DNA of 64,000 nt from Amyelois transitella. Taxonomy: Eukaryota > Arthropoda > Insecta > Lepidoptera > Pyralidae. Both the position numbers and the translations under genes were made by a program. Where the stretch lies: positions 1,597,001-1,661,000 of the forward strand of contig NC_083514.1 of the NCBI RefSeq assembly GCF_032362555.1, in the 5' to 3' direction. Under the pieces are notes generated by a model. That model was not told the DNA's origin. It did no database searches and saw nothing but the letters and a program-made list of their open reading frames with translations. Below, piece after piece: positions 8,520 through 19,109 of the stretch. Position 1 is the first letter of the stretch. Each line of letters starts with the position of its first letter.

Positions 8520-11500
8520 TTAGTTTTTGAACTTAAGTGCCAACACACATAAATAAAACATTCCGACGCCACAGCGGATGCCGGTGACCTCTTCGAAGAC
8601 ATATATAGACAGCATTATTGCCTGAAAGAAAGAAAAAATGAGAAGTTAGGTGTATATACTCAAACCAAAAGAGTTTTGTAAATATGATTTATTTATTTAT
8701 TTTTTAATCATTCATTCAATCTATCATTCGTTCGTTCATTCATTCATTCCTTTATATTTACGCTAATAATACAACGGTAGTATGTAGTACACCTCTTAAA
8801 GTATTTGGCAAGGAATTTTTATTTTATAAAATAAAATCATGACAGTCTTCATTTCAAATAAAAAGGACAAATAACAAGTAGGTATAATGTGCAAGACAGA
8901 AAGAAGAAACAAACAAGTTGAAGAACATTCACCTTTCTCACAAAATAAATGAAAATAATTATTAGTGTTAATCTTACTGACTTACCTACTTTCGCATGTA
9001 GGCCTGTAATATTAGTTAGGATTCGGATTAAAAACAATACATACCATACCTTCCATTCCTCATTACCATTGTAATTGAGGAAAGGATCTGTTGTAGATCT
9101 AATCTTTTCGAGGTCTGGCGACTTAGATGTCTTGTGTCCCATGTAATCTCTGTATCTCTTATCTATTTCAATCATGACCTGAAAATGTAAATGCCATCAA
9201 AAATAACCTGTAAAAAAACCCAAGTCTCGCAGCTCAGTCTTTCTACCGTAAAAAGTTGTGTGATCCATGTAATACCAAATCGGTTAATCTATTTAGTCTC
9301 TCTCTACATAAAGGACGTGTGTTTGCCGTGTGGTTATCGGCACCAGTACAAAAAAGAATAGGACCCCTCCATCTCTTTCCCATGGATGTCGTAAAAGGGG
9401 ACTAGGGATAGGCTTACAAACTTGGGATTCTTATTTAGGCGATGGGCTAGCAACCTGTCACTATTTGAATCTCAATTCTTATATTAAGCCAAATAGCTGA
9501 ACGTGGCCTTTCAGTGTTTTCAATACTGTTGGCTCTACCCCGCAAGGGATATAGACGTGACCATATGTATGTATGTATGTATAAAGGACCTTCTGTCTTA
9601 AGTTATTATCATGCCAATAGATCGACTTGGACATCGCATGAAATCACAATGAATATAACAATTATATTAGATTCTTTGGTCTATCGCGTCTCACGCGTAT
9701 TAATGTACCTACTAGGTATTACCAAAAAAAAGTTATAGGGTAAGTCCGGGGTAGTTGGCCATAGTTTTTTCTTAGCTCTACTAGAAATCAAATACTTATA
9801 TTTTTATAATTATATTCATTTTTTATTAAACTTTAAACAATCAACTTTGATATTACAAACATAAAAGTAACAACTTCTAATGAGAACACCTTACTAATTA
9901 AAGTTTTTTTAAAATCACAAGTGGCCATCTCTCCCAAGGTGTCCGGGTGTGATGGCCAAGGCATTAGAGGTAAGATGGCCATAACTTAACTCTAGGCTTA
10001 TAATTACTTTTTGGTCTCATTTTTACTTTTAAGTCTTCTTTTCTCTTCGCCACATCTGGAGCACTTCAGTTGTGGCGGTTTCAAATGCAGTAGTGTCCGT
10101 GAACCCAAAACTGGTACACTGTACATTGAAGCCAGTCTTCGATGAGAAGTGTTTCGTAGTAGTTCTCACCACATCCACGGCAGTTGCCTTTTTTGTCTAA
10201 CTTTCTGTTTTTATTCTTATCTGACATTATTTTTAATGGAATATCGTCACTATTATCAGATAATATTCGAATGGCTTTTCTTTTTACACATTGAAATCTT
10301 GTCTCTTCCTTTTCCTTCTTTATTTTGACACATTTTCTTACGTTTTCCTTTTTTTGGCTTTTTTCTGCAGCATTTTTTCTAGTTTTGATGTGTTCTTCCG
10401 ATGTCAATAGTGTTCCAACTTGCTTTGCTCGTTTACGCACTTCAATCAATTTTTGTGGAATATGTGGTAATGGTGTGGTAATGGTGTAATCTGGATCTTT
10501 ACTGGATGAAACCTCTGTCGGAGTGCTCGGATGTGAAAGATTAGACGTCTTGGCAGTTCTTACGGAGATTTTTGATCTTTTAGAACTGATTACAGGGCTA
10601 TGGTATGTTTCACTTCTTGATTCATGAGAACACCCTGGTGCAGGTTCCTTTTCATTGTCCACAGCAGATGCACATTGGGAAAGCTCTCGTGTAGCAGAAG
10701 TATTCGTTGAGTCACTAGATTCTTGAATAAATGCGTAATCTGACACCGCTTCTGGGTTGAGTGTATCCTCTCCAGTTGATAAACATCATTTCTGTACCAT
10801 GGCAATAGTGCTAATTGCAGTCGGTATATGATGGCCATATGGCTATCATACACCGATTACAATTGGCCATCTCTCCTTCTTTTCCGTGCAAGATGGCCAC
10901 AACTAAAACTAAAACAATTCATGACACGAAACAAATAATTTTGAGGTGATAACTTAGCATTGTTTGTATACTTTGCAACAAATACAAATATCACCATTAT
11001 TTTCAGAAACTGACACCACAGTTGTATAAAACAATTGACATCAAAATAATATTCAGAGTAGTCGAAAGAAAAAACGAAGGATTTACTTACTTTTTCTTTT
11101 TTTTTTCGCCAAATCTTTTGCCATACCGTTGCTCTCACGGACGACGCGCGGCGAACTAAACGATTAACAGTGACATCTAGTCAACGAGTCCCTGAAATAT
11201 TTCCATAGGCCATCTCTCCCCTATGGCCATCTACCCCGGACTTACCCTATGCTTTTCGAGAAGTTATTGGCCTTTTAAAGATGTTGTATACCTACATGTC
11301 TAAATCCCATACGGGGTAGACTGAGCGAACCGTTTTGAAAAGACTTAAAAAAGAATAGTCTTAAAGAATAATTTCAAGTTTATTAGTCTTTTTCTCGAAA
11401 ATGGACTAAATGCTAATAGCATTTTCTATCAGCCAACCTTCAGAAAATAGCAAACAGATAAATAATCCGGTGTCAATTTTAGAGTGAAAAAGAAAATACA

Positions 11501-14500
11501 CAAATGTTTAAGTTATGTGTAAGTTCCATTTAGTGCCGTGTGGTTTCCGGCACTAATAGAAAAAAAATAGGACTAATCCATCTCGTTCCTATGGATGTCG
11601 TAAAAGGCGACTATGGGATTGGCTTACAAACTTGGTATTCTTCTTTCAGGCGATGTGCTAGCAACCAGTCACTATTTGAATCTCAATTCTATTATTAAGC
11701 CAAACAGCTGAACGTGGCTTTACAATGTTTTCAAGACTGTTCGCTCTACCCCGCAAGGGATAAAGACGTGATGATATGTATGTAAGTTCCATGCTCAAAA
11801 GTCGTATTAACTTACCCAATAGTAATACAAGAAGTCAGTGTGGATTCTAACCGCCCTCTGATGCATGGCAGCCATGAAATCGTGGCTCGAGGCTGCGTCT
11901 TTATATGTCGTTTTGATTCTCTTCAAACTGGTCATGTAGATATCCACCAGCCTTCGGTACAGTTTCCGTATATATTTGTAGAGGAATGCTATCCGATAAC
12001 CTGTATCCTTTCTATTGAAGTGTTTCTCTTTTTCCATCTGAAAAAAATTGGAATCGGAAATGCCGTGTGGTTCCCGGCACCAATAAATTAAAAAGAATAG
12101 GACCACTACATCTTTTTCTCATGAATGTGGTAAGAGGCGACTAAGGGATACCATTATAAACTTGGGATAGTGATCTGTCACTATTTTAATCTCAATTGCC
12201 AAACAGCTGAACGTGGCCTTTCAGTCTTTTCAAGAATGTTGGCTCTGTTTATCCCGCAAGGGATATAGACTTGACCATATGTATGTAGATCAACAATGAT
12301 CGATTTAACATGATTTTTTCTATGTTAGTTACGTACTTGCCTTATCTTATGCCTCGCCATATAAATCGTTTGTAGGGCGTTATCCATGATTTTTGCTCTG
12401 GTATTGAAGTCTGACGCATGTCTATATGTCCATCGGGAGTACCAAGGTATTTTCTGTCTTCTGGTATCGTTCTTGGGTATTGTTTCATCTAACATTGTCA
12501 GTTGAGATGGAATCGTGTCGTTTTCAGACAATTTGAGCACAGTTTTTGTCATGTTCTCGTACGCTTTCCAACGCCTGTTTTGGAGGATTTTCTTTTTTTA
12601 ATAACGCTTCAATGTACTTAATTCTGATAATGATATATTCCAGTCCAGTTATCTGAATCAAATTTTTCACTGATCACGAAAAATATTTTGTGGGATCCCA
12701 AAAATATTGTATGCTTTTGTTTTGTTTTTTTTTTTGAGCAAATATACAAAGGGTGTTTGGACAAAACTGTTGGAGAAAGCCAAAAAAAGTGGAAGTGGAA
12801 CGAACGAACGTATTTTGATCAAATCGGTGACGTTCTGGCAAAAGATCAGGTCAAGAATACCTAAAACCGACGAGTTTGCATGAAGAGATTTACGAATCTG
12901 AATGAAACGAAAGAAGTATTCACGGCTCCAGGAAAGGGACGTGATTTGTGTATGTATGGTTTTGGTAAATAAAACTGTTAGAATAAAAGCCTACAAAGAC
13001 GAAGAAAACTTGATCAAATCTGGGGCATTTTGGGTCAAAAGTCAGGTTTTACTTTTTTTTTTTTTTTTTTTTATTTATTATCATTCCAAAAGAAAAAACA
13101 TCAATTACAATGGTACACATAATGCATTAGGTTAAAACCACAAAGGTTTGTTGTGTACTAATGCAGTTAAATACATTTCAAAGTTTTGTTGCCAGTTACA
13201 TACGTAAGAAAAAATAAAATAAAATAATAATAAACAACGTTACTAAGGTAGTTAGGTATTTAAAACATTTTCACAAAAAATATTTATCCATATTTTCTAC
13301 AAAATACTCTTTAAGCTTTCTTTTAATATTTTTTGTTGTAATGTTATCGTTAAGATCACGCGGAAGATCATTCATTAATCTGGGCAACATATAGCGAGTA
13401 GTCCGCTGGCCGTACACATTGTTCGCACACTCCGTTCGCAACCGGTTTTGAGCGACGGCCCGCGTATATACATCGTGTTCGATTTTATTGTGAAATTCTT
13501 TATTAAAATAGTTTTGTTTTAATAAGCTGTATTTAATATTTATTTGAATAGGAAGTATTTTACAATGTTTGAAGAGACCTAGCTCACTATCCTGGAATAG
13601 ATTTTTAATTTTATTCAAAACAATACATTTTAAAATTTTTGATTGCAATCGGTAGATGTTGATCAAATGTGTATTAAACGTTCTTCCATAGCTACTAAGA
13701 CCGTAAATGACATGGGATTCTGCCAGAGACTTATACAATAACAGTCTGACTTGATAGGGGATACGTCTTTTTAAGATATTCATACTTGCTAGAAAGTATC
13801 TAAGTTTTTTACAAATGTTATCAATGTGTAGTTTCCAATTAAAAACTTAAGAGGCTAAAGGACCTTAACTGACAGGCTTACACGAAAGATTGATGAATAT
13901 ACATGAAGCGAAGACAGTATGCAGTGATCGTGAATTGTCTTCAACTCCCAAAAAGAAGCGTGATACATTTCACTTTTTTTTAATGTAGACAATCGTAGAT
14001 GTGTACGATTTAGATTTAAAAGATATATTTGTAAATTGACGTCTGGTGAAAATGCTGCAGTGTTGTTTATTCCGCCGCTTCTTCGACACATACGCTTCGG
14101 AAGCGGTAGTAGATAGGTATGTAGAATTACCTATTCTTAATTTATGTAATAATTTATACTTAAGTTACTTATGTTGACGACACAAAGTGATACCTTGTAC
14201 AAAATTGCGAAATGAAAAATATATGTATTTACCTTGCATTATCACTACGCGGCAATTTATTCAGTTTCCTTCTCAATCTGTTCACGTCAATTTTTTCTAA
14301 GTCTATCGTAATGCCCTGAGCTATCACATAAGAAGGTTCAAATGTGGTCAAATTGACGTTTACTTCTGGGAGATCGAATAAATGTTGAATGCTTGGGAAC
14401 TCATAGTTCTCTTGTGACTCGGCGCCGTATAGATTTGGAACTGTAATCGGAAGAAGACAAAAATTGGCCAAGAGCGAGTCGTAATCGCGCACGAAGGGTT

Positions 14501-14961
14501 CCGTACTCGTTACCGTCATTAATATCGAGAAAAATGATTGATGTTGATGGATGAATTGGTATGGTTTTTTTTTATTAATTTTGTTTGTTTCAACTTGAGG
14601 CTGTTGTGTCACATATGTCTTTAAGTCTTTAAAAGGCTTTCTAGTTTGTTTGCAAAATTGGTATGGTTTCCGGCACTTAAGAGTAGATGTCCTAAGAGGC
14701 GACTAAGGGATAGGCTTATTTATTTGGGATTCCTTTTTTAGGCTATGGGCTAACAACCTTTCATATTTGAATCACAATTCTATGATTCGGTCAAGCAGCT
14801 GCACGTGGCCTTTTTGAGACTGATGGCTCTGTCTACCCCGCAAGGGATATCGACGTGATATGCATGTATGTAGATTGGTATGAATATTATGGAAGTATAA
14901 CTATAATTAACTCTAGGTACTTACTGATAATAGATGAAATAAGTACATTAAAAACATTCAT
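8520..14961 (-). CDS. Gene G1: predicted secreted helical protein, 311 aa
   Basis: Unrecognised family. The exons are 14961-14925, 14440-14233, 12574-12337, 12037-11816, 9178-9050 and 8621-8520. The donors are GTAAGT, GTAAAT, GTACGT, GTAAGT, GTATGG; the phases are 1, 2, 0, 0, 0. They join into one 936-nt frame ending in TAA. Residues 1-13 start MNVFNVLISSII, a short hydrophobic signal-like segment. Residues 14-81 are acidic with one N-glycosylation sequon (N-L-T). Residues 82-240 are rich in K/R/Y and look helical (for example a stretch with A-L-Q-T-I-Y-M-A-R). The C-terminus ends in a short hydrophobic segment with two Cys. The similar stretch in G2 (..A-Q-S-I-Y-S-T-R..), the tandem same-strand arrangement and the phase-1 intron after the leader suggest an old duplication. 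The long introns carry SINE-A, a CR1-like LINE and a pogo-type transposon. The weakest point is the donor GTATGG of exon 5. Confidence 0.72.
9317..9580 (+). mobile_element. SINE-A, full length, in G1 intron 4
   Basis: Flanked by a 9-bp duplication, ATAAAGGAC, at 9308-9316 and 9581-9589. Eight extra bases (GTGTGTTT) lie between the duplication and the hairpin start. This is typical of untemplated 5' additions in LINE-type integration. Confidence 0.82.
9738..11247 (-). mobile_element. Deleted pogo/Tigger-type DNA transposon in G1 intron 4
   Basis: 26-bp terminal inverted repeats beginning GGGTAAGTCCGGGGTAG match with one mismatch (9738-9763 against 11222-11247). A TA dinucleotide lies on each side, the expected target duplication for Tc1/mariner-pogo. 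Subterminal copies of GGCCATCTCTCCC or GATGGCCA occur near both ends (about 9924, 9952, 9977, 10862, 10889, 11208). Minus-strand 10780-10081 encodes only the end of a transposase: a T-G-x-x-x-L-N-P-E-A-V segment, a basic linker and a C-x-x-C-G-E-N-Y..D-W-L-Q-C..W-V-H-G-H-Y-C zinc-finger-like tail with one expected Cys changed to Tyr. The DDE core is absent, so it is non-autonomous. A short putative first exon (M-A-K-D-L) is near 11120. Confidence 0.82.
10081..10780 (-). pseudogene. Transposase C-terminal remnant (pogo/Tigger-like)
   Basis: About 230 codons remain open from roughly 10780 down to a stop at 10081. Order: a short segment that resembles the end of the pogo-type DDE domain, a Ser/Thr-rich linker, a Lys-rich stretch, then the Cys/His finger with D-W-L-Q-C. 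There is no DDE triad and no helix-turn-helix region in the open frame. A frame break lies just upstream, where another frame carries related residues. Not expected to be catalytic. Confidence 0.72.
11285..11350 (-). mobile_element. SINE-A 3' fragment
   Basis: Decayed 'ACGGGGTAGACTGAGCGAAC' followed by 'TTTTGAAAAGACTTAAA', the 3' end of the family in minus orientation. Confidence 0.5.
11533..11783 (+). mobile_element. SINE-A next to G1 exon 4 donor
   Basis: Full length, with a 9-bp duplication AAGTTCCAT at 11521-11529 and 11784-11792. Its tail ends about 30 nt from the G1 exon 4 donor at 11815. Confidence 0.82.
12061..12287 (+). mobile_element. SINE-A, 23 nt upstream of G1 exon 4 acceptor
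   Basis: The 5' hairpin end lies only about 22 nt from the acceptor AG at 12039-12038. The internal 'GGCGATGGGCTAGCA' segment is partly deleted. The host polypyrimidine run survives, but any branch point must be very close or inside the SINE. Confidence 0.78.
12740..13050 (+). mobile_element. LINE-R fragment, left part
   Basis: Two overlapping decayed stretches of the LINE-R C-terminus ('GAACGTATTTTGATCAAATC', then 'TTGATCAAATCTGGGGC..GTCAAAAGTCAGG'). The second is interrupted at 13053 by the CR1-like LINE; its continuation is at about 13850-13930. Confidence 0.6.
13053..13848 (-). mobile_element. CR1/Jockey-group LINE, 5'-truncated, with poly(A)
   Basis: Minus-strand 13846 to 13271 is one open frame of about 190 codons for the end of a reverse transcriptase. 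It includes N-W-K-L-H-I-D-N-I-C-K-K-L-R and L-L-L-Y-K-S-L-A-E-S-H-V-I-Y-G-L, the thumb region typical of CR1/Rex/Jockey-group LINEs. A ~200-nt 3' UTR ends in AATAAATAAAAAA (plus-strand poly-T at 13056-13072). The catalytic F-A-D-D region is missing. The intact frame and clean poly(A) suggest a fairly recent insertion. It lies in G1 intron 2, antisense to nothing and sense with G1. Confidence 0.8.
13850..13935 (+). mobile_element. LINE-R fragment, right part
   Basis: Continues the LINE-R segment broken by the CR1-like insertion: 'AAGCGAAGACAGTATGCAGTG' corresponds to the M-N-V-D-E-A-K-E-V-C-R-D stretch of intact copies. Confidence 0.6.
13985..14190 (+). repeat. Repeat F (unclassified 3'-end-like module)
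   Basis: Shares 'GAAAATGCTGCAGTGT' and 'CCGCCGCTTCTTC..GGAAGCGGTAGTAG' with 20262-20475. Inverted fragments occur at 59095-59200 and 61840-61875. The copy at 20262 ends in (TCTAT)n after AATAAA, which suggests the 3' end of a retroelement. Confidence 0.55.
14657..14882 (+). mobile_element. SINE-A in G1 intron 1
   Basis: A 5'-shortened copy (starts inside the hairpin) bounded by the 9-bp duplication ATTGGTATG at 14657-14665 and 14874-14882. It ends 43 nt from the G1 exon 1 donor. Confidence 0.78.
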
Positions 14962-14991
14962 AATTAAACCATTTGTATTACTAATGTAGAT

Positions 14992-15045
14992 AGATGTAGT
15001 CTCTGCCTATCTCTCTGGGGAAGAGGCGTAGTTTTATGTATGTAG
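14992..15045 (+). mobile_element. LINE-R terminal fragment
   Basis: 'TAGTCTCTGCCTATCTCTCT' to 'GTAGTTTTATGTATGTAG': the extreme 3' end of LINE-R, upstream of the G1 start. Confidence 0.6.
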
Positions 15046-15344
15046 TACAAATCTGTCTCAATCTACCAAGTGCTCATTGGGAACAAGATTATTTGTCGAA
15101 TAAATTATTGAATGATGATAGAATTAACTGTTTCTAAGATACTCGTGTTTGTAAAATATAAGTTCTTATACAAATTCAGTCAGACGCTGTCGCGTGTTAA
15201 AACTATTAAGGTTTTATTAAAAAGCAATTATTTTTGAATGCCGTTAAAATTTCAATGATTAACGTTCACTAAAATTGCTAATGAAATATAAATTTTATTA
15301 CTGCAAATCTTAAAACAATCATAGTTCATAAAAATATGATTTTA

Positions 15345-15470
15345 AGCCAGTTCCCGACACATTCGAAACTCTCCATGTCTGTTCCATGGATGTCGTAAAA
15401 GATGACTAAGGCAATGTCTAATAATTATGAGATTGTCCTTCTAGGCGATGGGCTAGCAATTTGAATTTCA
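15345..15470 (+). mobile_element. SINE-A fragment
   Basis: Central part only, from 'GTTCCATGGATGTCGTAAAA' to 'GCGATGGGCTAGCAATTTG'. Confidence 0.6.
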
Positions 15471-15767
15471 ATTAATATCTATAGTTTATTACAACATCAA
15501 TTTTTTTAGCCTTACCTCATAAAAATTTAAGCCTAATTGTGCGGAGACGCGGGGAAAAGCTTGTATTAATAATTTTGACCTGAAAGAAACTTACTCAAAC
15601 ATCCACCGTCCGTCAATATGCTTTGTCCCTTTCTCGGCGTATACATCGCTATCTATTATCCCTTTCTCGCACACCCTGAAATAGGCCACAGATTATACAA
15701 GAGGTTGATACCTTTTTACTTGAAACTTTATAGAAGAAAATTCTTTCTTTGTCGTTACCTTTTCCCA

Positions 15768-15910
15768 CTTATTACGTGGGGTCGGCACAGTATGTTAGTT
15801 TTTTCCAATTACTTCTGTCACTTGTCATCTCACTGGTCACTTTCCTTCTACTCATACTATCCTTTACGCTGTCCATCCATCTCTTTCTTCGGTCTTCCCC
15901 TATTTTATAG
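15768..15910 (-). mobile_element. LINE reverse-transcriptase C-terminal fragment
   Basis: On the minus strand the frame reads K-R-W-M-D-S-V-K-D-S-M, then E-M-T-S-D-R-S-N-W-K-K, then Y-C-A-D-P-T and a stop, with a one-base frame break near its start. This is the characteristic end of a widespread insect RTE/CR1-type LINE. A related end is at 48290-48400. The plus-strand open frame over the same bases (15618-15914) is a shadow. Confidence 0.7.
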
Positions 15911-16139
15911 ATGAAAATTCTACTTTACATTAACAAAGAAAACAGTGTTTGGCATTATTACGAGTAACAGTTCACAAACCATCGCATGAATCATGTTTTT
16001 ATTTGCGACAATTTAAAAATTGACCCATACAGACTGACGGACATTATGACAAAGGAACAGTCGATGGCCTCACTAACAAAATTTGTTGAATATATCTACT
16101 CCAATCTAAAAGATCTCAATGGGGACATCGTACCACAAT

Positions 16140-16230
16140 AATATAATATAATAATAAAATAATAATGATATATATATACACACATATATTACATAAATAT
16201 ATATATATATATAAATATACAAACTCATAT
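16140..16230. repeat. AT microsatellite-like tract
   Basis: ATAATA and (TA)n/(ATAT)n runs; low-complexity only. Confidence 0.6.
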
Positions 16231-16438
16231 ATAAATATCATAAACCATTTGCGTCATCACATCACAAGAACATTGGCAACCTGGCTTGAAGATGCATCAA
16301 ATAGAACACAAACCAGGAAGCTAAACAAATAATCCATTTTACTCAATGCAAAAACAAACCCAAAGTGAAACAAATAAAATAAATAAAAAAAAAAAAAAAC
16401 TACTGAAATACATTTCCAAGCAATTCCCGCGGGAGTTA

Positions 16439-16513
16439 AGGTGGCCTAATAGTCTTTTCGAGTCTGTTGGCTCTGTCTACTCCGCAAGGCATATAGTCGT
16501 AATTGTATGTATG
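16439..16513 (+). mobile_element. SINE-A 3' fragment
   Basis: 'GTGGCCTAATAGTCTTTTCG' to the GTATGTATGT tail. Confidence 0.65.
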
Positions 16514-16519
16514 TCACAA

Positions 16520-17690
16520 AATATATAGAAAGAGGGAATAGTTAAGGCTCATTGCTTTGGAAAAACTTTATATTGTTTTTTTTTTTAATAAACCCCTGAC
16601 CGGGAAGAGAAACCGGGACCCGTTCAAGGTAAAAGAACTACTTCGTCAAACACGCCGTAACAATAATATTTTCTCCTTACATAGTACATGTCTCGTCTAT
16701 ACAGGGTTCAGCAATATTCTTTGCGGCCGTAGTATCGGAGCGTAGGGGCTGGCTACCCCGCTACGGCAGTACAGAAATCGCGTAAGAGTGCCTCAACGTG
16801 CACTCCATCACTGAATAAACACGAAAAAATGTAGCCAAAATATCGCGATTGACGTACGCAATTCAAATTTCAAATTTCGAATAGATGTTGATGTGATGGC
16901 TGAAGTTTAATTTGTTTTCTTTTTTTTTGGGTTCTTTTAAGTGTGTGTGCCGAGCTGTGTAAATAATTAGTTTGTAGGTTTCGCTCAGCGTATTGTGCAT
17001 GCTTTGAGGAGTTTATTCTGGTAAGTTGGTACATTTACCTTTGATTACGGCATGTTGGCGGTATTTTTTCAGTTGATTTATTGAAGGTTTACAAGTTTAT
17101 TTTTGATTAAATTTTTTTTTTTTGTTTTATATTGATCATTATTTTTATCAATTTGAACATTAATAAAAGAAAATCTAAAGTAAGATTTGGGCATCGTAAC
17201 CCAAATAGGCTACTCACGAACTTTGATATGGCAAATATAAGGTATAGTTAGTTCTTAAAAACTCGTGAATAGCCCAGAAAGATCTCTGAAAGGTTTCATG
17301 GAAAGTAATTGAAACTCTGAAGGGTATCTTAAACTCATCATTTAGTTCTAAGCAATAAAAATGGTTATGGTTAAAGTAAGTTAGTATAACATAAATAATT
17401 AAATATATTATCAAGTCCAGTTCTATATAAAAAAAGTTTGTCATGATGACCTGACCCCGTACCCTACCCAAGTATTTTAGCGCTCCTCTACACATCTCGA
17501 AAAATATATATAAAAAATATTTATTTTAAAAAGAACACTACAGCTAAATAGATATATACTACTTATAATAAATGGGTATGTTTATAAAGAGTCAATAATG
17601 GAAACGCAGCAAAATCAAATATTTATGCAAAATTTCAGCTTTTCCCTATAGTTTCGGCTGTATATGTATTGTCTGCATAACATATGTACA
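16520..17690. other. No recognised gene
   Basis: 16600-16830 is more GC-rich and has 'GGCTGGCTACCCCGCTACGG', but no frame or repeat that I can name. The rest is AT-rich, with stops in all frames. Confidence 0.35.
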
Positions 17691-18020
17691 TACATAAATT
17701 ACTAGGTAATGTAAGAGTTAGAATATACTAGTTTTCGTCCGCTGTACTGCCCGTGTTCAAAGTTTCTTATGCCTATTCCCATACTACACACTAGGTATAG
17801 GTACGCAAAATTTAATCAAGATCGGTACAGTGTTTGAACTGTGAAAAGGTATCAAACAAACAATCTTACTTTCGCATTTTATCAGTATGGACGTCGTGGG
17901 CGCAATGACACATTTATGTCATTCCCGTGGGAATTTTCATATTCAGGTGGCATATAATATTGGCCAAAGAAAATACATGGCAAATTTCAGCTTCAGAGTA
18001 CTCATGACCGGATCTTTCTA

Positions 18021-18172
18021 TACCTCTTTGGTAGGATCATTAGATTTTGGTGTTCTTTATTTAAAAGATAAAAAAAACATTACACGCCTTTTTACCTCTT
18101 TGGTATGATCATTAGAGTTTGGTGTTCTTTATTTAAAAGAAAACTGAAAAAAAAAACACACGCCTTTTTCCA
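18021..18172 (+). repeat. Two-copy tandem repeat, period about 72
   Basis: 'TACCTCTTTGGTA' followed by 'GATCATTAGA..TTTGGTGTTCTT' and 'ACACGCCTTTTT' occurs twice in direct succession (starting at 18021 and 18093). The two units differ at a few bases and in the length of the A-run. Confidence 0.75.
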
Positions 18173-18529
18173 TTGCGAAGTGAACATGGCCCTCTTCCAA
18201 GTTTGAATCTCCGCTTTACTCTAGCGCACTTACGATCTTGTTGAAACTCAAGACCCTTCGTCGCTAAGACTTTTGCAACCACCATTGTCTTCATAAAACA
18301 ATCTGTATTTTTTTTAATCCGAAAAGATACTTTTCGATGGTAAATTTAACGACAATTCCGGTACTAAAGAGATTTATAATTTTTTTTTTCATTTTTCAGT
18401 TTTCCTTTATTAGTTATATTTAGATTTAATATAGTTTTATTAACGGATGTAACTACAATCAGCTAGCCTAGTTATATAGACCGATCGTTACTAAAAAAGA
18501 ACCTTTAATCTAAATACTTATTTATTTAA

Positions 18530-18733
18530 TAGAGGCCGCCCGCGACTTCGTCCGCGTGGAATCAATCCCGCGGGAACTCCGGGATAAAAAGCCTGTATGT
18601 TATTCTGGGTCTTCAGCTACCTACGTAACAATTTTCACCGTAATCGGTTCAGTAGTTTTTGCGTGAAAGAGTAACAAACATCCATATTGACATCCTGACA
18701 TACAAACTTTCGCATTTATAATATTAGTAGGAT
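18530..18733 (-). mobile_element. HEL2 Helitron-like element
   Basis: In minus orientation it runs from 'ATCCTACTAATATTATAAAT' (right end) to a 'GCGGACGAAGTCGCGGGCGG' hairpin (left end). Other copies are at 46333-46524 and 51188-51394. The terminal CTAG is mutated here. Confidence 0.6.
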
Positions 18734-18892
18734 TAAGATTAATCAACAGCTTTCATGCTAAGGTGAATGGTGAATTGTGAGAAGTGTGGTAGCTTCGCTG
18801 AGTATGTACTTCGTGTTATACATGCAACAATATTACGTATTTACTAGGACGTAACGTAGGTATTCCAGCTATCGCAACAGATACCATCTGCA

Positions 18893-19109
18893 ACCTGTCA
18901 CTATTAGAATCTCAATTCGACCATGAAGCCGTATGCCGTTGCGGGGTAGACAGGGCCAAAAGTCTTACAAATACAGATAAGCCATGTTCAGCTGTTTGGC
19001 TTAAAGAAGAATCCCAAGTTTATAAGCCTATTCCTTATTCGCCTTTTACGACATCCATGGGAAAGAGATGGAGTCTTGTTTCTATTGGTGTCGGGAACCA
19101 CACGGCACT
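18893..19109 (-). mobile_element. SINE-A, rearranged
   Basis: 18927-19109 is minus-oriented with the central part deleted. It is preceded by a short plus-oriented piece (18893-18925), so this is an inverted junction between two pieces of the same family. Confidence 0.65.

Noticed and set aside
10590..11138. Two further minus-strand frames within the pogo-type element as separate genes
   Set aside because: They overlap the transposase remnant in other frames or its flanks. One shows residual transposase residues and marks a frameshift, not an independent gene.
15618..15914. 98-codon plus-strand frame as a gene
   Set aside because: It is the antisense shadow of a LINE reverse-transcriptase end on the minus strand.
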